Part shown: piece after piece, positions 1-7,330 of the stretch
How positions within the stretch are numbered: position 1 is the first letter of the stretch
Layout: every line of letters starts with the position of its first letter
Assembly (NCBI GenBank): GCA_934630975.1
Contig: CAKTXH010000042.1
Location: forward strand, 1-18,332
Origin: an uncultured Clostridia bacterium
GTDB lineage: Bacteria; Bacillota; Clostridia; Christensenellales; Aristaeellaceae
DNA length: 18,332 nucleotides
Direction of reading: 5' to 3'
The notes under the pieces: generated by a model
Database searches by the model: none
What the model saw: only the letters and a program-made list of their open reading frames with translations
What the model was told of the DNA's origin: nothing
Made by a program: the position numbers and the translations under genes

Positions 1-12
1 CCGGAGGCTTTC

Positions 13-678
13 ATGAGGTATTTCAACAATTTCGACGCGTTTATGAAGCTCGTGCTTTCCATGAAGGACGGCTTTGGCAACACGTTGATCATTTTCTTCT
101 TCACGCTGCTGTTTTCCCTGCCGCTCGGGCTGGGTGTGGCGCTGCTGCGCATGAGCAAACGGAAGATCGTCAGCGTGCCGACGTCGCTGTATATTCTGGT
201 GATGCGCGGCACGCCGCTGATGCTGCAAATCTTCGCCATCTATTTCGCCATCCCGACGCTGACGGGCGTGAACCTCGACCGCATGAACGCCACCATCCTC
301 GCTTTTTCCGTCAACTACGCCGCCTATTTTGCCGAAATCTTCCGCGGCGGCATCCAGTCCATCCCCATCGGTCAGCACGAAGCCAGTCAGGTGCTGGGCA
401 TGACGCGCAGGCAGACGTTTTTCCACATCGTGCTGCCGCAGGTAATGAAGCGCGTGCTGCTGCCGGTGAGCAACGAGGTGATCACGCTGGTCAAGGATAC
501 GTCGCTGGCGAACGTGATCGCCGTCGCCGAACTGTTCCGCGCGGCGAAGAACGAGGCCAGCCGCACCGCCTCCGTCGAGCCGCTGTTCGTCGCGGGGCTT
601 TTCTACCTGCTGATGAACGGCGTGGTCTCGCTCGTGTTCGGCTACCTCAACCGCCGCATGGCGTATTACAAGGATTGA
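13..678 (+). CDS. Polar amino acid ABC transporter permease (His/Glu/Gln/Arg type)
   Basis: This 221-residue integral membrane protein is the permease of a polar amino acid ABC importer. About five hydrophobic segments are visible, starting near residue 22. The cytoplasmic coupling motif of importer permeases (the EAA loop) reads EASQVLGMTRRQTFFHIVLP around residues 123-142, and the upstream stretch MRGTPLMLQ is typical of the HisM/GlnP family. The length fits that family (about 215-225). A GGAGG ribosome binding site at positions 3-7 lies 5 nt before the ATG, so the gene is complete although it begins at the window edge. The ATPase gene follows after 58 nt. The periplasmic-type binding protein that sets specificity is not in the window and would be expected upstream, so the exact amino acid cannot be named. 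Confidence 0.93.
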   Translation: MRYFNNFDAFMKLVLSMKDGFGNTLIIFFFTLLFSLPLGLGVALLRMSKRKIVSVPTSLYILVMRGTPLMLQIFAIYFAIPTLTGVNLDRMNATILAFSVNYAAYFAEIFRGGIQSIPIGQHEASQVLGMTRRQTFFHIVLPQVMKRVLLPVSNEVITLVKDTSLANVIAVAELFRAAKNEASRTASVEPLFVAGLFYLLMNGVVSLVFGYLNRRMAYYKD

Positions 679-736
679 TCCCCTCTCATTCTCCCCTTAA
701 AAGGAAACATATGGAGCGGATATAAAGGAGTTTACG

Positions 737-1492
737 ATGCTTCAGGCGATTGATATCAGAAAAAAATTCGGCGACAACGAGGTCTTGAAGGGCGTAACCG
801 TCCGCGTGGATAAGGGCGAGGTCGTCGCCATCATCGGCCGCAGCGGCTCGGGCAAGAGCACGCTTCTGCGCTGCCTGAACCACCTGGAAACCATCGACAG
901 CGGCGAAATCCGCATCGACGGCCAGCCGATGGTCACCACCGGCGCGGACGGCGCGGCGCACTACCAGAAGGAAAAAGACCTGCGCGGGCTTTGCCTTAAG
1001 ATGGGCCTCGTCTTTCAGGATTACAACCTCTTTCCGCATTACACGGTTCTGCGCAACCTCGTCGCGCCGCAACAGCTTGTGCTCCGCCGCAGCCGGCAGG
1101 AGGCCGAGCAGAAGGCCATGCTTCTGCTGGAAAAGGTCGGCCTTGCGGATAAAGCGGGCGCTTACCCCTGCAACCTCTCCGGCGGCCAGTGTCAGCGCGT
1201 CGCCATCGCCCGCGCGCTGGCGATGGACCCGGAAATCCTCTGCTTTGACGAGCCGACCAGCGCGCTCGACCCGCAGCTCACGCAGGAGGTGCTGAGCGTC
1301 ATCCGCCAGCTCGCCGACGAAAAACGCACCATGATCGTCGTCACCCACGAAATGAATTTCGCCCGCGACGTGGCGGACCGCGTCATCTATATGGCCAACG
1401 GCCTCGTCGTGGAAGACGGCCCGGCCAAGCAGGTGCTCGGCAGCGACCGCAGCGAAGCGATCCGCGCGTTTGCGGGGGAAAGCGATTATTAA
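737..1492 (+). CDS. Polar amino acid ABC transporter ATP-binding protein (GlnQ-like)
   Basis: This is the cytoplasmic ATPase that powers the amino acid importer formed with the permease just upstream. The 251-residue protein carries a full set of ABC motifs: Walker A GRSGSGKS at 34-41, Q-loop Gln94, signature LSGGQ at 147-151, Walker B ILCFDE at 167-172 and H-loop His204. A 20-30 residue insert before the Q-loop and the phrase FQDYNLFPHYTVLRN are typical of the GlnQ/HisP/ArtP group. The start is set by AAAGGAG at about 724-730, 6 nt before ATG. A long hairpin terminator follows the stop codon, so this is the last gene of its operon. The Cys after the signature (LSGGQC) replaces the more usual Gln and is unlikely to matter. 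The substrate is not determined. Confidence 0.94.
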   Translation: MLQAIDIRKKFGDNEVLKGVTVRVDKGEVVAIIGRSGSGKSTLLRCLNHLETIDSGEIRIDGQPMVTTGADGAAHYQKEKDLRGLCLKMGLVFQDYNLFPHYTVLRNLVAPQQLVLRRSRQEAEQKAMLLLEKVGLADKAGAYPCNLSGGQCQRVAIARALAMDPEILCFDEPTSALDPQLTQEVLSVIRQLADEKRTMIVVTHEMNFARDVADRVIYMANGLVVEDGPAKQVLGSDRSEAIRAFAGESDY

Positions 1493-1497
1493 GCCGC

Positions 1498-1566
1498 CCC
1501 TCTTCGCCCTTCCCGTCAGTTTTCGATTATACAAAGCTGACGGGAAACGACGGAGAGGGTCTTTTT
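1498..1566 (+). terminator. Long-stem terminator of the amino acid importer operon
   Basis: A 10-bp perfect stem (TTCCCGTCAG at 1510-1519 with CTGACGGGAA at 1537-1546) sits on an outer 9-bp stem (CCCTCTTCG at 1498-1506 with CGGAGAGGG at 1551-1559, one G-T wobble). TCTTTTT follows directly at 1560-1566. The outer stem brings the T-run next to the structure, as expected for an intrinsic terminator. The 17-nt apical loop is longer than usual. Confidence 0.75.
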
Positions 1567-1622
1567 CCTGCCCGAAGTTTAGCCCCATTAAACCCGTACA
1601 ATTTCCCCGCTGAACTTTGTGG

Positions 1623-1651
1623 TTGACATCGCGCCTCTTCTATCATATAAT
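1623..1651 (+). promoter_or_regulatory. Sigma-A promoter of the potABCD operon
   Basis: A consensus TTGACA (1623-1628) and consensus TATAAT (1646-1651) are separated by exactly 17 bp. Transcription would begin near 1658 and give a leader of about 60 nt before potA. This is the only clear promoter between the upstream terminator and potA. No riboswitch-like fold is obvious in the short leader. Confidence 0.85.
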
Positions 1652-1718
1652 CATGCTGTTTTTATGGGTTGTGACTTCGTCTCAGCCCGAACAGGCTTCA
1701 TGACTCAGGGAGGAAACC

Positions 1719-2807
1719 ATGCAGGATACCCTTCTTTCATTGCAACACATCACCAAGAATTTCGGCGAGGGCGACGTTCTGCGCGATATCTCGCTGGACG
1801 TGGCCCGGGGCGAGTTCGTGACGCTGCTGGGCGCTTCCGGCTGCGGCAAAACGACGACCCTGCGCATCATCTCCGGCCTGGAAACGCCGGACGAGGGCAC
1901 GGTATTGCTGGATGGCAAAGACGTCACCGCGCTTCCGCCGGAACGCCGCCCCGTGAACACAGTGTTCCAGAGTTACGCGCTCTTTCCGCACATGAACGTG
2001 GAAAAGAACGTGGCCTACGGCCTGCGCGTGCGCAAGATGGATCAAGCTTCCATCCAGAAGCGCGTGCGGGAAATGCTCGAGCTGGTGCAGATGGAGGATT
2101 ACGCCAAGCGCATGCCCAGCCAGCTTTCCGGCGGTCAGCGCCAGCGCATCGCCATCGCCCGCGCGCTCGCGCCCGAACCCGAGCTGCTGCTGCTGGACGA
2201 GCCGCTGGGCGCGCTGGATTTGCAGCTGCGCCGCCAGATGCAGCTGGAACTCAAGCGCCTGCAAAAGAAGCTGGGCATTACCTTCGTCTATATCACCCAC
2301 GATCAGGAAGAGGCCGTCAACATGTCCGACCGCATCGCGGTCATGCGCGGCGGCCGCTTTGAGCAGATCGGCACGCCGGAGGAAATCTACGACGAGCCGA
2401 AGACGCACTACGTCGCCCAGTTCATCGGCCGCTCCACCATCCTTTCCGGCAAGGTGGAATCCGTCAGGCGGAATACGGCGACGGTTCACGGCACATGCGG
2501 CAGTTTCACGGTGGATGCTTCCCGCGCGCTGCTGATTGCGGGCGAAAGCTGCGAAATCTGCATCCGCACGGAACGCATGCGCGTTTCCTCCGTCCCGGTG
2601 GATGGGTTTGATCTGCCCGTTACCGTGCGCGAGGCGCGCTATGCGGGCGGCAGCGTGCTGACCTATGTGACGCTGGCGGACGGCGAAGAGGCCGTCGCCA
2701 CGAGCGAAGGCCGCCTCAGCGACGCGCTCAAACCCGGCAGCGCCGCTTACCTGTATTGGAACCCCGCGCAGGCCGCGGTCATTGGGGGGACTTCCCATGA
2801 CGCGTAA
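1719..2807 (+). CDS. potA: Spermidine/putrescine ABC transporter ATP-binding protein PotA
   Basis: This is the ATPase subunit of a polyamine-type importer. The 362 residues begin with an ABC domain: Walker A GASGCGKT at 38-45, Q-loop Gln84, signature LSGGQ at 136-140, Walker B LLLLDE at 156-161 and H-loop His194 in YITHDQEEA. From about residue 235 a C-terminal TOBE-like regulatory region follows, as in PotA/MalK-type ATPases. The order potA-potB-potC-potD and the length agree with the family. AGGGAGG at 1707-1713, 5 nt before ATG, fixes the start. The gene is first in the operon and its last 11 nt overlap potB, implying translational coupling. The name rests on the operon as a whole; the true ligand depends on the divergent PotD. 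Confidence 0.93.
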   Translation: MQDTLLSLQHITKNFGEGDVLRDISLDVARGEFVTLLGASGCGKTTTLRIISGLETPDEGTVLLDGKDVTALPPERRPVNTVFQSYALFPHMNVEKNVAYGLRVRKMDQASIQKRVREMLELVQMEDYAKRMPSQLSGGQRQRIAIARALAPEPELLLLDEPLGALDLQLRRQMQLELKRLQKKLGITFVYITHDQEEAVNMSDRIAVMRGGRFEQIGTPEEIYDEPKTHYVAQFIGRSTILSGKVESVRRNTATVHGTCGSFTVDASRALLIAGESCEICIRTERMRVSSVPVDGFDLPVTVREARYAGGSVLTYVTLADGEEAVATSEGRLSDALKPGSAAYLYWNPAQAAVIGGTSHDA

Positions 2808-3660
2808 AAACACCCTTCAGGCGCACGAGCGGCGCACCCACGCGCTGATGACCGCGCCGATGGCGGCGTTCGGCGTGCTGCTGGTCGCCCTGCCGCTGAT
2901 TTACGTGCTCTGCACGTCGCTGGTGGTAGGCGGCAAGTTCGAGTTCGGCATGCCGCTGACGCTCGCCAACTACAAAGCCCTGCTGCGCGAGGATTATCTG
3001 AAAGTTTTCGCCAACAGCTTACAGCTTGCGTTCTGGACGACGGCCATCTCCCTGCTGGTGGGCTATCCCTTCGGCTACTGCATGGCGCGCGCGCCGCGCA
3101 AGTGGAAAGCGCTGCTGATGATGCTGGTCATCATCCCGTTCTGGACGAGCGCGCTGGTGCGTATCTACGGCTGGAAGATCCTTTTGCAGGCCAACGGCCC
3201 GGTCAACGGCGTGCTCCGCTCGCTGGGGCTGATTCAGAAGAACATCAAGTTCCTCGGCTCGTATGGTTCGGTGCTGCTGGCGATGGTCTACTGCCTGATT
3301 TCCTTCATGATTCTGCCGTGCCACAACGCAGTGGATAAGATGGATTTCACGCTGGTGGAGGCCGCGCGCGACTTGGGCGCGAACCCCGTTCGGGCGTTTT
3401 TCACCATCACCCTGCCAATGACCATGCCGGGCATCCTCGCCGGGTGCGTGCTGGTGTTCGTGCCCAGCGTCGGGCTGTTCTATCTGTCGGATATCATGGG
3501 CGGCGGTCTGGTGCTGGTGGGCAACCTCATCCGCGACCAGCTGCTCAAGGTGCGCGACTGGAACGTCGGCTCGGCGATGAGCATGATCCTGATCGTGCTC
3601 TCCGCGGGCATTTACCTGCTGTACCGCAAGGCCGGCGGCGACGATCTGGGGGTGATGTGA
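2797..3660 (+). CDS. potB: Polyamine-type ABC transporter permease PotB
   Basis: This is the first of two permeases of the importer, 287 residues with about six membrane segments. A short basic N-terminus precedes the first helix at about residues 18-40. The EAA coupling loop is EAARDLGANPVRAFFTITLP in the C-terminal half. Phrases such as IPFWTSALVRIYGWKILL are highly typical of PotB. The chosen ATG overlaps the end of potA by 11 nt and is preceded by GGGGGGA at 2784-2790; a possible earlier in-frame start at 2782 has no suitable ribosome binding site. The stop codon shares one base with the potC start (TGATG), a classical coupled junction. Confidence 0.93.
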   Translation: MTRKNTLQAHERRTHALMTAPMAAFGVLLVALPLIYVLCTSLVVGGKFEFGMPLTLANYKALLREDYLKVFANSLQLAFWTTAISLLVGYPFGYCMARAPRKWKALLMMLVIIPFWTSALVRIYGWKILLQANGPVNGVLRSLGLIQKNIKFLGSYGSVLLAMVYCLISFMILPCHNAVDKMDFTLVEAARDLGANPVRAFFTITLPMTMPGILAGCVLVFVPSVGLFYLSDIMGGGLVLVGNLIRDQLLKVRDWNVGSAMSMILIVLSAGIYLLYRKAGGDDLGVM

Positions 3661-4463
3661 TGGCGCAGGCGAAACGGCGCAGAAAGCGCAAACTCTTTTC
3701 CCCGATTTACCTGACGCTGGTGCTGATCATCCTCTATCTGCCGATTCTGATGGTCGTCATCTACTCGTTCAACTCCGGGCGCACCATCGGCAGCTGGCAG
3801 GGCTTCACGACCAACTGGTACAGCCGCCTGTTCTCCAACGCCCTGATGGCCGACGCGCTCAAGAATTCGCTGATTCTGGCCGTCGTTTCCAGCCTGCTGG
3901 CGGGCGGCATCGGCACGCTGGGCGCAATCGGGCTGGCGCGCTCCCACCTGAAACTCGGCGGCGTGGTCGAAACGCTCGCCACTCTACCGATGATGATTCC
4001 CGAACTGGTGCTGGGCATGGCGTATCTTTCCGTGTTCACCGCCGTGGGCTTCAAGCTCGGCATGGGCGCGCTGATTCTGACGCACACGACCTTCTGCATC
4101 CCCTATGTGTTCATCAACGTCAAATCCCGCCTGATCGGCATGGATCCGGCGCTGGCGGAAGCCGCGCGCGACCTCGGCGCAAACCCGATGCAGGTGCTCA
4201 AGGATATCACCCTGCCGCTGGTCTTTCCGGCGGTGCTCTCCGGCATGATGCTTTCCGCCGCGATGAGCCTGGACGACGTGGTTATCTCCTTCTTCGTCAC
4301 CAGCGCCGAAACGACCACCCTGCCGCTCAAGGTCTATACCGGCCTGCGTTCGGGCGGCACGCCGGAAATCAACGCGCTTTCGACGCTGATGCTCGGCGCA
4401 ATCTTCATCTGCGTGGCGATCAGCCAGCTTCTGACCGCAAAAAGCAACGCGAAACTCCAATAA
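3660..4463 (+). CDS. potC: Polyamine-type ABC transporter permease PotC
   Basis: This is the second permease of the importer, 267 residues, pairing with PotB to form the membrane channel. A very basic N-terminus (MAQAKRRRKRK) precedes the first membrane helix, followed by the PotC-typical YLPILMVVIYSFNSGR. The EAA loop is EAARDLGANPMQVLKDITLP. The phrase SLDDVVISFFVTS near the C-terminus is a PotC hallmark. The ATG overlaps the potB stop by one base. The open frame extends upstream to 3444, but that part lies inside potB in another frame and is not protein-like. A strong stem-loop follows the gene, then potD. Confidence 0.93.
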   Translation: MAQAKRRRKRKLFSPIYLTLVLIILYLPILMVVIYSFNSGRTIGSWQGFTTNWYSRLFSNALMADALKNSLILAVVSSLLAGGIGTLGAIGLARSHLKLGGVVETLATLPMMIPELVLGMAYLSVFTAVGFKLGMGALILTHTTFCIPYVFINVKSRLIGMDPALAEAARDLGANPMQVLKDITLPLVFPAVLSGMMLSAAMSLDDVVISFFVTSAETTTLPLKVYTGLRSGGTPEINALSTLMLGAIFICVAISQLLTAKSNAKLQ

Positions 4464-4466
4464 GCA

Positions 4467-4488
4467 TCAAACGCGCTTTCGCGTTTGA
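4467..4488 (+). promoter_or_regulatory. Stem-loop between potC and potD (no T-run)
   Basis: TCAAACGCG (4467-4475), loop CTTT and CGCGTTTGA (4480-4488) form a perfect 9-bp stem 3 nt after the potC stop. No T-run follows and no promoter is visible before potD, so it is probably not a full terminator. Such hairpins often protect or process the mRNA so that the binding protein is made in excess over the permeases; that role is an inference here. Confidence 0.6.
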
Positions 4489-4527
4489 GATAAATCAACC
4501 ATTCCTTAATCAAGGAGGAACACGGAC

Positions 4528-5586
4528 ATGAAGAAACTTCTTTGCCTGCTGCTCGCGCTGCTGGCCATCGGCAGCTGCGCCCTTGCGGAGACCGAGAACC
4601 AGACCGACGAGGCTGTGCTCAACATCTTCACCTGGGAAGGCTACATCGACTACGAGACCGTCATCAAGCCGTTTGAGCAGGAGACGGGCATCAAGGTCAA
4701 CTACGCGACCTTCTCCAGCAACGAGGAGATGTATGAAAAGCTCTCCGCGGCGAACGGCGGCGATTACGACGTGGTGCTGGCCAGCGATTACATGCTCAAC
4801 ACCACCCGCGAGGCCGGCCTGATGCAGCCGTTTGACGCCTCCATCGTGGATAACTACGCCAACCTGAACGAGGGCTTCACCCATCAGTTCTTCGATCCCG
4901 ATAACCAGTATGTCATCCCCTACGTGAGCGGCATCCCGCTGATTGTCTATGATCCGTCCGTAGTGGATATCGACATCAAGGGCTTTAACGACCTGTGGGA
5001 TCCGTCCCTCGAGGACAGCCTCGGCCTGATCGACGACGCGCGCGTGACCATCGGCATGGTGCTGCTCTCCATGCACGAGAGCATGAACACCACCGACGAC
5101 GCGGTGCTCGCGGAAGCGGCGGAAAAGCTCGACGCGCTGCGCAGCAACATCCACGTGCTCGAATATGAGAACCTGCACAACTATCTGGTTTCCGGCGATA
5201 TCTCCGTGGCCTACACCTTCACGCCGTTCGTCGCGCTGGCGCTGGAAGCTAACCCGGATTTGAAGGTCGTCTGGCCGGAAGAGGGTCTGGGCTTCGGCAT
5301 CGACGGCTGCTTCATCCCGGTGAACGCGCCGCACGCGAAGAACGCGAATATCTTCCTCCAGTACCTGCTCCGCCCGGAAGTCGCGGCGGTCAGCGCCGAG
5401 TATCAGTATTATTGCAGCCCGAACGAGGCCGCGAAAGCCTGCCTCTCCGAGGAATACCTGAACAACCCGGTGTTCAACGGCATCTATGACCGCATTGACG
5501 ATGCGGAATATGTCCGCAACCTGTCCATCGAGGACGAGCAGAAGTTCCAGGATATCTGGATGAAGTTCAAGCTGAACATGCAGTAA
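4528..5586 (+). CDS. potD: Polyamine-type extracellular substrate-binding protein PotD
   Basis: This is the extracellular binding protein of the Pot importer, 352 residues, starting after an AAGGAGGA ribosome binding site. A signal peptide spans residues 1-20, ending in ALA before Glu21. Cys17 (IGSC) is a poor lipobox, so membrane anchoring is unclear. The mature protein opens with NIFTWEGYID, the PotD hallmark, and contains YDVVLASDYM and YVIPY. Compared with my recollection of E. coli PotD, the counterparts of Trp34, Tyr37, Ser83, Tyr85 and Asp257 appear conserved (Trp36, Tyr39, Ser86, Tyr88, Asp259). Those of Glu171, Trp229 and Trp255 seem to be Val173, Phe231 and Gly257. The ligand may therefore not be a standard polyamine. 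The gene is last in the operon. Confidence 0.9.
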   Translation: MKKLLCLLLALLAIGSCALAETENQTDEAVLNIFTWEGYIDYETVIKPFEQETGIKVNYATFSSNEEMYEKLSAANGGDYDVVLASDYMLNTTREAGLMQPFDASIVDNYANLNEGFTHQFFDPDNQYVIPYVSGIPLIVYDPSVVDIDIKGFNDLWDPSLEDSLGLIDDARVTIGMVLLSMHESMNTTDDAVLAEAAEKLDALRSNIHVLEYENLHNYLVSGDISVAYTFTPFVALALEANPDLKVVWPEEGLGFGIDGCFIPVNAPHAKNANIFLQYLLRPEVAAVSAEYQYYCSPNEAAKACLSEEYLNNPVFNGIYDRIDDAEYVRNLSIEDEQKFQDIWMKFKLNMQ

Positions 5587-5609
5587 CTCCTTCCGGTCGC
5601 AGTCGCGAC

Positions 5610-5686
5610 AGCTCCCCTTAAAAGGGGAGCTTGGGAAGCGCATCCTGAACCTCCCCTTTTAAGGGGAGGGGGACCGCGTGAGCGGT
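5610..5686. repeat. Tandem palindromic repeats (dispersed REP/MITE-like element)
   Basis: Two related palindromes lie 18 bp apart. The first has arms AGCTCCCCTT (5610-5619) and AAGGGGAGCT (5622-5631) around AA. The second has arms CCTCCCCTT (5650-5658) and AAGGGGAGG (5661-5669) around TT. A third small hairpin, ACCGC-GTGA-GCGGT, follows at 5673-5686 and leads into GGAAGGGT. The combination of a CTCCCCTT/AAGGGGAG palindrome with a downstream short hairpin resembles a dispersed repeat I recall from gut Clostridia. A partial match to its core (CTCCCCTTAAAAGG) occurs near position 693 in the spacer between the two amino acid importer genes. No protein is encoded. Confidence 0.65.
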
Positions 5687-5702
5687 GGAAGGGTACTGCG
5701 CG

Positions 5703-5760
5703 CGGGGGCGGCTCTGCCGCCCCCGTCTTGAAAAGCCCGTCCGATTTCGGGCGGGTTTTT
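5703..5760 (+). terminator. Double hairpin terminator after potD
   Basis: A GC-rich 10-bp hairpin (arms 5703-5712 and 5716-5725, loop TCT) is followed by a second stem. In the second, AAAGCCCGTCCGA (5732-5744) pairs with TCGGGCGGGTTTT (5747-5759), with two wobble pairs and a T-run at 5756-5760. The second is a good intrinsic terminator for the pot operon; the first may be part of the repeat element or a roadblock. No convincing promoter is seen between 5761 and the next gene; TAAGAT at 5794-5799 is a possible -10 with a poor -35. Confidence 0.75.
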
Positions 5761-5819
5761 CAGGACGGATGAACCGCCATATTTTCCTGTTCGTAAGATG
5801 AAGTATGGAGGAGAGAATC

Positions 5820-7211
5820 ATGTCAAAGCTGTTCATTTCCGGCGGCACGGTCATCGACCCGGAAACCATGACGCGGTTCAAGGCGGATGTGCTCTGCGAA
5901 GACGGGCGCATCGCCGCCATCTATAAAGCGCCTGCAAACGCGCCGGAAGACGCGCAGGTAATCGACGCTTCCGGCTGTTTCGTCTGCCCCGGCTTTGTCG
6001 ATCCGCACGGCCACATCGACGGCTGCAAGCGCACCGGCACGCTCTCCCTTTTGCAGGGCATTACAACGACGGTCGGCGGCAACTGCGGCTTCTCCCCGCT
6101 GGATACGCACGCCTTTCTGCGCGGCCAGACGGAATTCCCGATTCATCAGGCGGAGCTGGTCGGCCTGTGCGCGCTGCGCGAAGCGGCAGGCGTAACCGAT
6201 CTGTTCGCCCCGGCCAGACGCGCGCAGGTGCATACAATGGAAACCCTCTGCGAGCGCGCGCTGCAAGGCGGCGCGGCGGGCGTTTCCCTCGGGCCGGGCT
6301 ACGCGCCGGGCACGTCGCTGGAAGAGATGGAAGCCCTCTGCGCGATGGCGCGTCGATACGGCAGGCCCGCCGCCATCGACACGCGCATGTACGCCATGAC
6401 CGACCTGAACTCCTTGCAGGAGGCCATCGAGCTGGCCGAGGTCACGGGTTGCCGGATGATCGTCTCCCACTTTGAATATCAATACGGCGTAGGCATTGAA
6501 TACCAGGCGCTGGAAATGCTGGAACTGGCGCGCGACCGCGGCGTGGATATGCGTCTGGACAGCGGCATGTACAAGGACTGGTGCTCTTCCGTCGGCTCGG
6601 CGCTCTTTGAGCCGGTGACCATGCGCGACAACGGCATCGCGCTGCATCACCTGCGCGTGATCACGGGCGAGCACATTGGCCTTGTGCCGGATCAGGCGCT
6701 CTACGAGCATCTGCGCGAAGCGCACCCATGCGACGCGGTGGTCGTCAACACGGGCAGCGAGGAGGCCGTCTACACCATCCAGCGCTATCCGCTGACGATG
6801 GTTTCCACCGACACGGGCAGTTATGCGCCGGGCGAAGGTCATCCGCAGATTGCAGGCAGTTTCCCGCGCTACCTGCGCAAGATGGTCGTCGAGCGCGGCG
6901 AACTCAGTTGGGAACAGGCCGTTTACCACACCACGCTCCTCCCGGCGCAGACGCTGGGCTTTGGGCGCAAAGGCCGCATCCGCGCGGGCATGGACGCGGA
7001 TCTGCTCGTCTTTGACCCCGAAACGATCTGCGACCGCGCGGATTTTCCCGGCCTCGGCTGCCCGGACGCCGCGCCGGAAGGCATCCGTTTTGTCATCGTC
7101 TCCGGCGAAATCGCCGCCGAAAACGGCAAAGCGACCGGCGTGATGGCCGGAAAAGTCGTGGATTCGTTTGATTCCGTTTATCCGGGGCATTGCGCAGTAG
7201 CGGGAGATTGA
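5820..7211 (+). CDS. Amidohydrolase, N-acyl-D-amino-acid deacylase (D-aminoacylase) family
   Basis: This is probably a cytoplasmic metal-dependent hydrolase that removes acyl groups from N-acyl-D-amino acids or a related amide. The 463 residues have the layout of the D-aminoacylase branch of the amidohydrolases. A beta-sandwich start (residues 1-55) is followed by PGFVDPHGH with metal-binding His63 and His65, then GGNCGFSP with the family's cysteine ligand Cys89. VSH with His217 comes next, then STDTG with Asp331 and GEGHP. The C-terminal GRIRAGMDADLLVFDP closes the sandwich domain. GGAGGAGA ending 5 nt before ATG at 5820 favours this start over the one 15 nt earlier. The exact substrate is unknown; other amidohydrolases such as dihydroorotase-like enzymes are possible. 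It is monocistronic, with terminators on both sides. Confidence 0.85.
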   Translation: MSKLFISGGTVIDPETMTRFKADVLCEDGRIAAIYKAPANAPEDAQVIDASGCFVCPGFVDPHGHIDGCKRTGTLSLLQGITTTVGGNCGFSPLDTHAFLRGQTEFPIHQAELVGLCALREAAGVTDLFAPARRAQVHTMETLCERALQGGAAGVSLGPGYAPGTSLEEMEALCAMARRYGRPAAIDTRMYAMTDLNSLQEAIELAEVTGCRMIVSHFEYQYGVGIEYQALEMLELARDRGVDMRLDSGMYKDWCSSVGSALFEPVTMRDNGIALHHLRVITGEHIGLVPDQALYEHLREAHPCDAVVVNTGSEEAVYTIQRYPLTMVSTDTGSYAPGEGHPQIAGSFPRYLRKMVVERGELSWEQAVYHTTLLPAQTLGFGRKGRIRAGMDADLLVFDPETICDRADFPGLGCPDAAPEGIRFVIVSGEIAAENGKATGVMAGKVVDSFDSVYPGHCAVAGD

Positions 7212-7218
7212 ATTTTTC

Positions 7219-7255
7219 CGAAGATTGCCGGTATCGGCAATCTTCGTATTTTTTT
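7219..7255 (+). terminator. Intrinsic terminator of the amidohydrolase gene, with embedded operator-like site
   Basis: CGAAGATTGCCG (7219-7230) and CGGCAATCTTCG (7235-7246) form a perfect 12-bp stem around GTAT. A seven-T run follows at 7249-7255. The stem begins 8 nt after the stop codon. The upper part of this hairpin (TGCCGGTATCGGCA, 7226-7239) is nearly identical to the palindrome in the next promoter. Confidence 0.9.
7226..7239. promoter_or_regulatory. Candidate upstream operator O2 for the Fic gene
   Basis: TGCCGGTATCGGCA matches the promoter-spacer palindrome TGCCGATATCGGCA at 13 of 14 bases; both have TTGCCG and CGGCA half-sites around a 4-bp centre. The centres are 53 bp apart, close to five helical turns, which would suit cooperative binding or looping. 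It also forms the apex of the terminator, so its similarity to the other site could in principle be a coincidence of two roles. Confidence 0.5.
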
Positions 7256-7269
7256 ATTTGAAAATTTCA

Positions 7270-7298
7270 TTGATATTTTGCCGATATCGGCATATAAT
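7270..7298 (+). promoter_or_regulatory. Promoter of the Fic gene with a palindromic operator in the spacer
   Basis: TTGATA (7270-7275) and TATAAT (7293-7298) are 17 bp apart, one base from consensus overall. The perfect palindrome TGCCGATATCGGCA fills 7279-7292, almost the whole spacer, a position where a bound protein would block RNA polymerase. The start of transcription would be near 7305, giving a 26-nt leader with AAAGGAGG. The Fic protein has an N-terminal helix-turn-helix and is the natural candidate repressor. Confidence 0.8.
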
Positions 7299-7330
7299 GA
7301 TGGTTGATCACACAAAAAGGAGGCTTGTCG

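Noticed and set aside
686..1588. 300-residue minus-strand frame opposite the amino acid ATPase gene
   Set aside because: It overlaps a full ABC ATPase and the terminator, and its translation has no recognisable motif.
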